DNA of 64,000 bases from positions 38,617-102,616 of the forward strand of contig JAHBYV010000013.1 of the NCBI GenBank assembly GCA_019635795.1, read 5' to 3'. Position numbers and translations under genes: made by a program. Positions 62,203-64,000 of the stretch are shown piece by piece. This DNA comes from Rhizobiaceae bacterium. GTDB taxonomy: Bacteria > Pseudomonadota > Alphaproteobacteria > Rhizobiales > Rhizobiaceae. Every line of letters begins with the position of its first letter. Position 1 is the stretch's first letter. A model generated the notes under the pieces. The model was not told the DNA's origin. It ran no database searches and was given only the letters and a program-made list of their open reading frames with translations.

Positions 62203-62526
62203 TTATTTTTTTGGAATGCGGCTCGTTGCCGGCTTTTCGGCTTTGGAAGCCGGCTTTTCGGCTTTGGAAGCCGGCTTTGCGGTCAACTGAGCCTCAAGTG
62301 CTTCGATGCGTGCAGCCAGTTTTACGTTCTCTTCGCGTGCCTTGCGGGCCATGTCTGCAACGGCGTCAAATTCTTCGCGCTGAACGACATCCATATTGTT
62401 GAGCAAACGTTCGGCCTGTGCACGAAACGCAGTCTCGACCTCGCGCCGGACGCCTTGCGCAGCGCCTGCTGCGTCGGTCATCAGTTTCGCCAGATCGTCC
62501 AGTAGTCTGTTGGGGCCTGTTGCCAT
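62203..62526 (-). CDS. ubiK: UbiK family ubiquinone-synthesis accessory factor (BMFP)
   Basis: A 107-residue protein. The BMFP/UbiK core is MATGPNRLLDDLAKLMTDAAGAAQ and a coiled-coil with REEFDAVADMARKAREENVKL (AVADMARKAREENVKL) that trimerises; it supports aerobic ubiquinone synthesis and binds membranes. The C-terminal tail carries an in-frame duplication (KPASKAE twice) from a 21-base direct repeat. The ATG at 62526 has GAGG eight bases upstream, better than the ATG at 62532. Confidence 0.88.
   Translation of the reverse strand: MATGPNRLLDDLAKLMTDAAGAAQGVRREVETAFRAQAERLLNNMDVVQREEFDAVADMARKAREENVKLAARIEALEAQLTAKPASKAEKPASKAEKPATSRIPKK
62228..62278. repeat. 21-base tandem repeat in the ubiK tail
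   Basis: Two perfect 21-base copies (62228-62248, 62249-62269) and a partial third (62270-62278) encode the repeated KPASKAE heptads. Since 21 is a multiple of three, copy changes keep the frame. Likely a slippage-prone variable tail. Confidence 0.85.
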
Positions 62527-62612
62527 GATCATGTCCTCGCCACTGTCTATGCAATTAGTGGCGGGTGCTTATAAAAACAAGATGGCGGCGCTCCGGTCCG
62601 ATTGACGCAGCA

Positions 62613-62626
62613 CCGCCTGAAGGCGG
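62613..62626 (-). terminator. Hairpin downstream of the first cold-shock gene
   Basis: CCGCC (62613-62617) and GGCGG (62622-62626) form a short GC hairpin with a TGAA loop (TTCA on the minus strand), 31 bases after the cold-shock stop. No T-run follows, so it is only a possible transcript end. Confidence 0.35.
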
Positions 62627-62657
62627 GGGGTATTTAACCGCCCGCCGGATCAGAAAC

Positions 62658-62870
62658 TCAACCGATGGTCAGGTTAACTGCTTTCGGACCCTTGCCGCGC
62701 TTGTCCGGCTCGGTTTCGAAACTTACTTTTTGTCCGTCTTCCAGACCTGGCAGTCCGGATGCCTGAACGGCAGAAATATGGACGAATACGTCTTTCCCCC
62801 CATCATCAGGCGTGATGAACCCAAAGCCCTTGGCATGATTAAAGAATTTTACAGTGCCGGATTGCGGCAT
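62658..62870 (-). CDS. Cold-shock protein (CspA family), copy 1
   Basis: A 70-residue single cold-shock domain with RNP1 KGFGFITP and RNP2 DVFVHIS, an RNA chaperone. It starts [15 protein letters not shown] at 62870. A second, closely similar gene lies 330 bases upstream; the long gap between them would allow a structured 5' UTR, usual for csp genes. Confidence 0.95.
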   Translation of the reverse strand: MPQSGTVKFFNHAKGFGFITPDDGGKDVFVHISAVQASGLPGLEDGQKVSFETEPDKRGKGPKAVNLTIG

Positions 62871-63133
62871 GTCTGACTCCTCTAGTCCCAACTCTGAATG
62901 TCGTGCGGCCCATTCTCACACGCTCAGGCAGTTGACTGGAGGAGAAGTAACTTTTTGCGGTCGCACCGGGTCTTTCGAACCTCTTTTCGCGACTGTTCCC
63001 CGACATGCAATTATCAGGCACACTATTCCCATCTCCGGGCCGACAACTTCCCGAAAGCGAATTAGTCCAATATTTTGTGAATTTCGGCAAGTGAATCTTT
63101 TGTATTAAAGATCCAACAGACTTTGAGTGTTCC

Positions 63134-63164
63134 TGAAGGCGAGTGCGAACTCGCCGCGCCTTCA
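63134..63164 (-). terminator. Hairpin downstream of the second cold-shock gene
   Basis: TGAAGGCG (63134-63141) pairs with CGCCTTCA (63157-63164), an 8-bp perfect stem, 37 bases after the second cold-shock stop. It has a nested GGCGAG/CTCGCC alternative and no clear T-run on the minus strand. The remaining bases 62871-63133 show no gene; they must hold the promoter and leader of copy 1. Confidence 0.45.
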
Positions 63165-63200
63165 AGTTTGTTGCAAAGGGCAAATGCCCCCTCAGCGCAA

Positions 63201-63413
63201 TTATTCGGCGCGCAGGTTAACCGCCTTCGGGCCTTTGCCCATGCGGTCAGGCTCGATGTCGAACGACACTTTCTGGCCGTCAACAAGCGTGCGCAAGCCG
63301 GACTTTTCAATTGCTGAGATGTGAACGAACACGTCCTTCGCACCACCGTCCGGCGTGATGAAGCCGAAGCCTTTGGTGGCGTTGAAGAACTTTACTGTTC
63401 CGGTCTGGGACAT
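63201..63413 (-). CDS. Cold-shock protein (CspA family), copy 2
   Basis: A 70-residue cold-shock domain, [21 protein letters not shown] onward in part ([17 protein letters not shown]), with RNP1 and RNP2 intact. It is the same length as copy 1 and similar through most of its length; a tandem duplication is likely. Its 5' region (63414-63803) is 390 bases long and shared with the divergent Kazal lipoprotein gene. Confidence 0.95.
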   Translation of the reverse strand: MSQTGTVKFFNATKGFGFITPDGGAKDVFVHISAIEKSGLRTLVDGQKVSFDIEPDRMGKGPKAVNLRAE

Positions 63414-63803
63414 TTTGGGGAAACTCCTTCACCCGTTTCAATCATGGATCTTCCGATCCGTTAAGCCCTGGCGCTCATGCATCGCGCATGATCGGACCCC
63501 CACCAGGCAGGGGTCTGTCAGATATCTACGATGGCGGGAAAAGGTCGTCCAAAACGTTCCAGTTCTCCGGGTAGCAAATGCCCGAACGGCAAATTTATTG
63601 CACGGAATCGGGAATGTGGCAAGATGCAGCGATATTAGCCATGAGGCTAATTTATCGGGTGCCGCATATCAGAAAACGTTAATGTTTTTCGGCAGGCGCA
63701 TGGCGGCGGAACCTCACGCCTCATCGGACGATTTTCAAGGGGCTGCAATTGCACCGTGTATCCGCTTGTATATTCTTTCAGACGTTTATCGGGAGTGAGG
63801 AAA
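63414..63803. other. Long divergent intergenic region with short dyads
   Basis: These 390 bases between copy 2 of the cold-shock genes and the Kazal lipoprotein gene hold no convincing gene. They contain GACCCC/GGGGTC (63495-63515 region) near the csp side, likely in its leader, and ATTAGCC (63634-63640) with GGCTAAT (63645-63651), a perfect 7-bp repeat around ATGA in the middle. Promoters for both genes must lie here. Confidence 0.5.
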
Positions 63804-64000
63804 ATGGCGGTTTCATCAAGGATTTTGATTTTCGGCAGGGCAGGGATCTTGGCTGCGGCGGGTCTGCTGCTTGCTTCCTGTGTGATTGAGGAAGTGCCGC
63901 CCCGCCCGGGCCCACGACCCTTGCCGCCAGATCGTCCCACAATGTGTACGCGCGAATATGCGCCCGTATGTGCGCGGCGTGGCGGGGATCAACGTACCTT
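63804..64000 (+). CDS. Kazal-type protease-inhibitor lipoprotein, 5' part
   Basis: The first 65 codons of a gene cut by the window edge. A signal peptide with lipobox LASC (Cys near residue 26) marks an Lgt substrate. After a proline-rich linker (RPGPRPLPP) comes CTREYAPVCARRGG, the start of a Kazal domain pattern (C-x3-Y-x-PVC). The ATG at 63804 follows GTGAGGAA. The role is unknown; bacterial Kazal lipoproteins may shield the envelope from proteases. Confidence 0.75.
   Translation, partial: MAVSSRILIFGRAGILAAAGLLLASCVIEEVPPRPGPRPLPPDRPTMCTREYAPVCARRGGDQRT

Noticed and set aside
1-64000. tRNA, rRNA, CRISPR arrays, insertion sequences
   Set aside because: No cloverleaf-like sequence, no rRNA-like stretch, no regularly spaced repeats and no transposase motifs were found by eye in the intergenic gaps or frames.

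Overview
This 64 kb window reads as ordinary chromosome of an alphaproteobacterium of the order Hyphomicrobiales (Rhizobiales), probably near the Brucellaceae/Phyllobacteriaceae. The placement is inferred from gene content and synteny, not from any search: an unfused petABC operon, a choXWV choline transporter, a speF-type RNA leader before an alanine-racemase-fold ornithine decarboxylase, the moxR-DUF58-DUF4159 block beside DUF1285-Nudix-cca, and lgt-MidA-pgeF-M24 in a row. DNA is moderately GC-rich, genes are dense, and many starts overlap the previous stop. I see no rRNA, tRNA, CRISPR array, insertion sequence or prophage.

Layout. 1-8.6 kb: tRNA hydroxylase TrhO, a TerB/DUF533 protein, an SDR, a surface-type protein with three PPC-like repeats, an aminotransferase, a GNAT enzyme and a DUF1007-NicO metal exporter pair. 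8.7-16.8 kb: a LysR regulator, the polyamine locus (speF leader RNA, decarboxylase, acetyltransferase), an SCP2 protein, lactate dehydrogenase LldD, an NCS2 permease and formate-THF ligase. 16.9-23.5 kb: a tight five-gene operon of unknown function (coiled-coil protein, conserved unknown, AAA ATPase, conserved unknown, DUF2333 membrane protein), the best candidate for an undescribed system. 23.6-27.5 kb: thymidine kinase and choXWV. 27.7-34.5 kb: a MoxR/DUF58/BatA-like envelope operon. 34.6-39.3 kb: DUF1285, CoA pyrophosphatase, CCA-adding enzyme, DUF1059, HemF and Apt.

39.4-43.9 kb: cytochrome bc1 (petABC), divergent from a pair of MaoC-like hydratases, then trmL. 44-48.3 kb: two adjacent full-length ABC exporters preceded by a possible 18-codon leader ORF and followed by a small conserved-looking gene. 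48.3-49.2 kb: an ImmA/IrrE-type peptidase overlapping a small two-helix membrane protein, in AT-richer DNA that looks accessory. 49.2-57.8 kb: housekeeping genes ychF, pth, rplY, prs, an M24-fold hydrolase lacking metal ligands, pgeF, a MidA-type methyltransferase, lgt and an MBL hydrolase. 57.8-64 kb: a small glycine-rich membrane protein, a MarR-response regulator-histidine kinase cluster resembling PetP/PetR, csaA, a YbjN protein, ubiK, two cold-shock genes and the start of a Kazal-type lipoprotein.

Several inverted repeats sit where operators or terminators would be expected (12342, 13722, 27587, 58306, 58349, 63634). All were read by eye. Domain names are recognised from sequence motifs and memory of the families; no database was searched.
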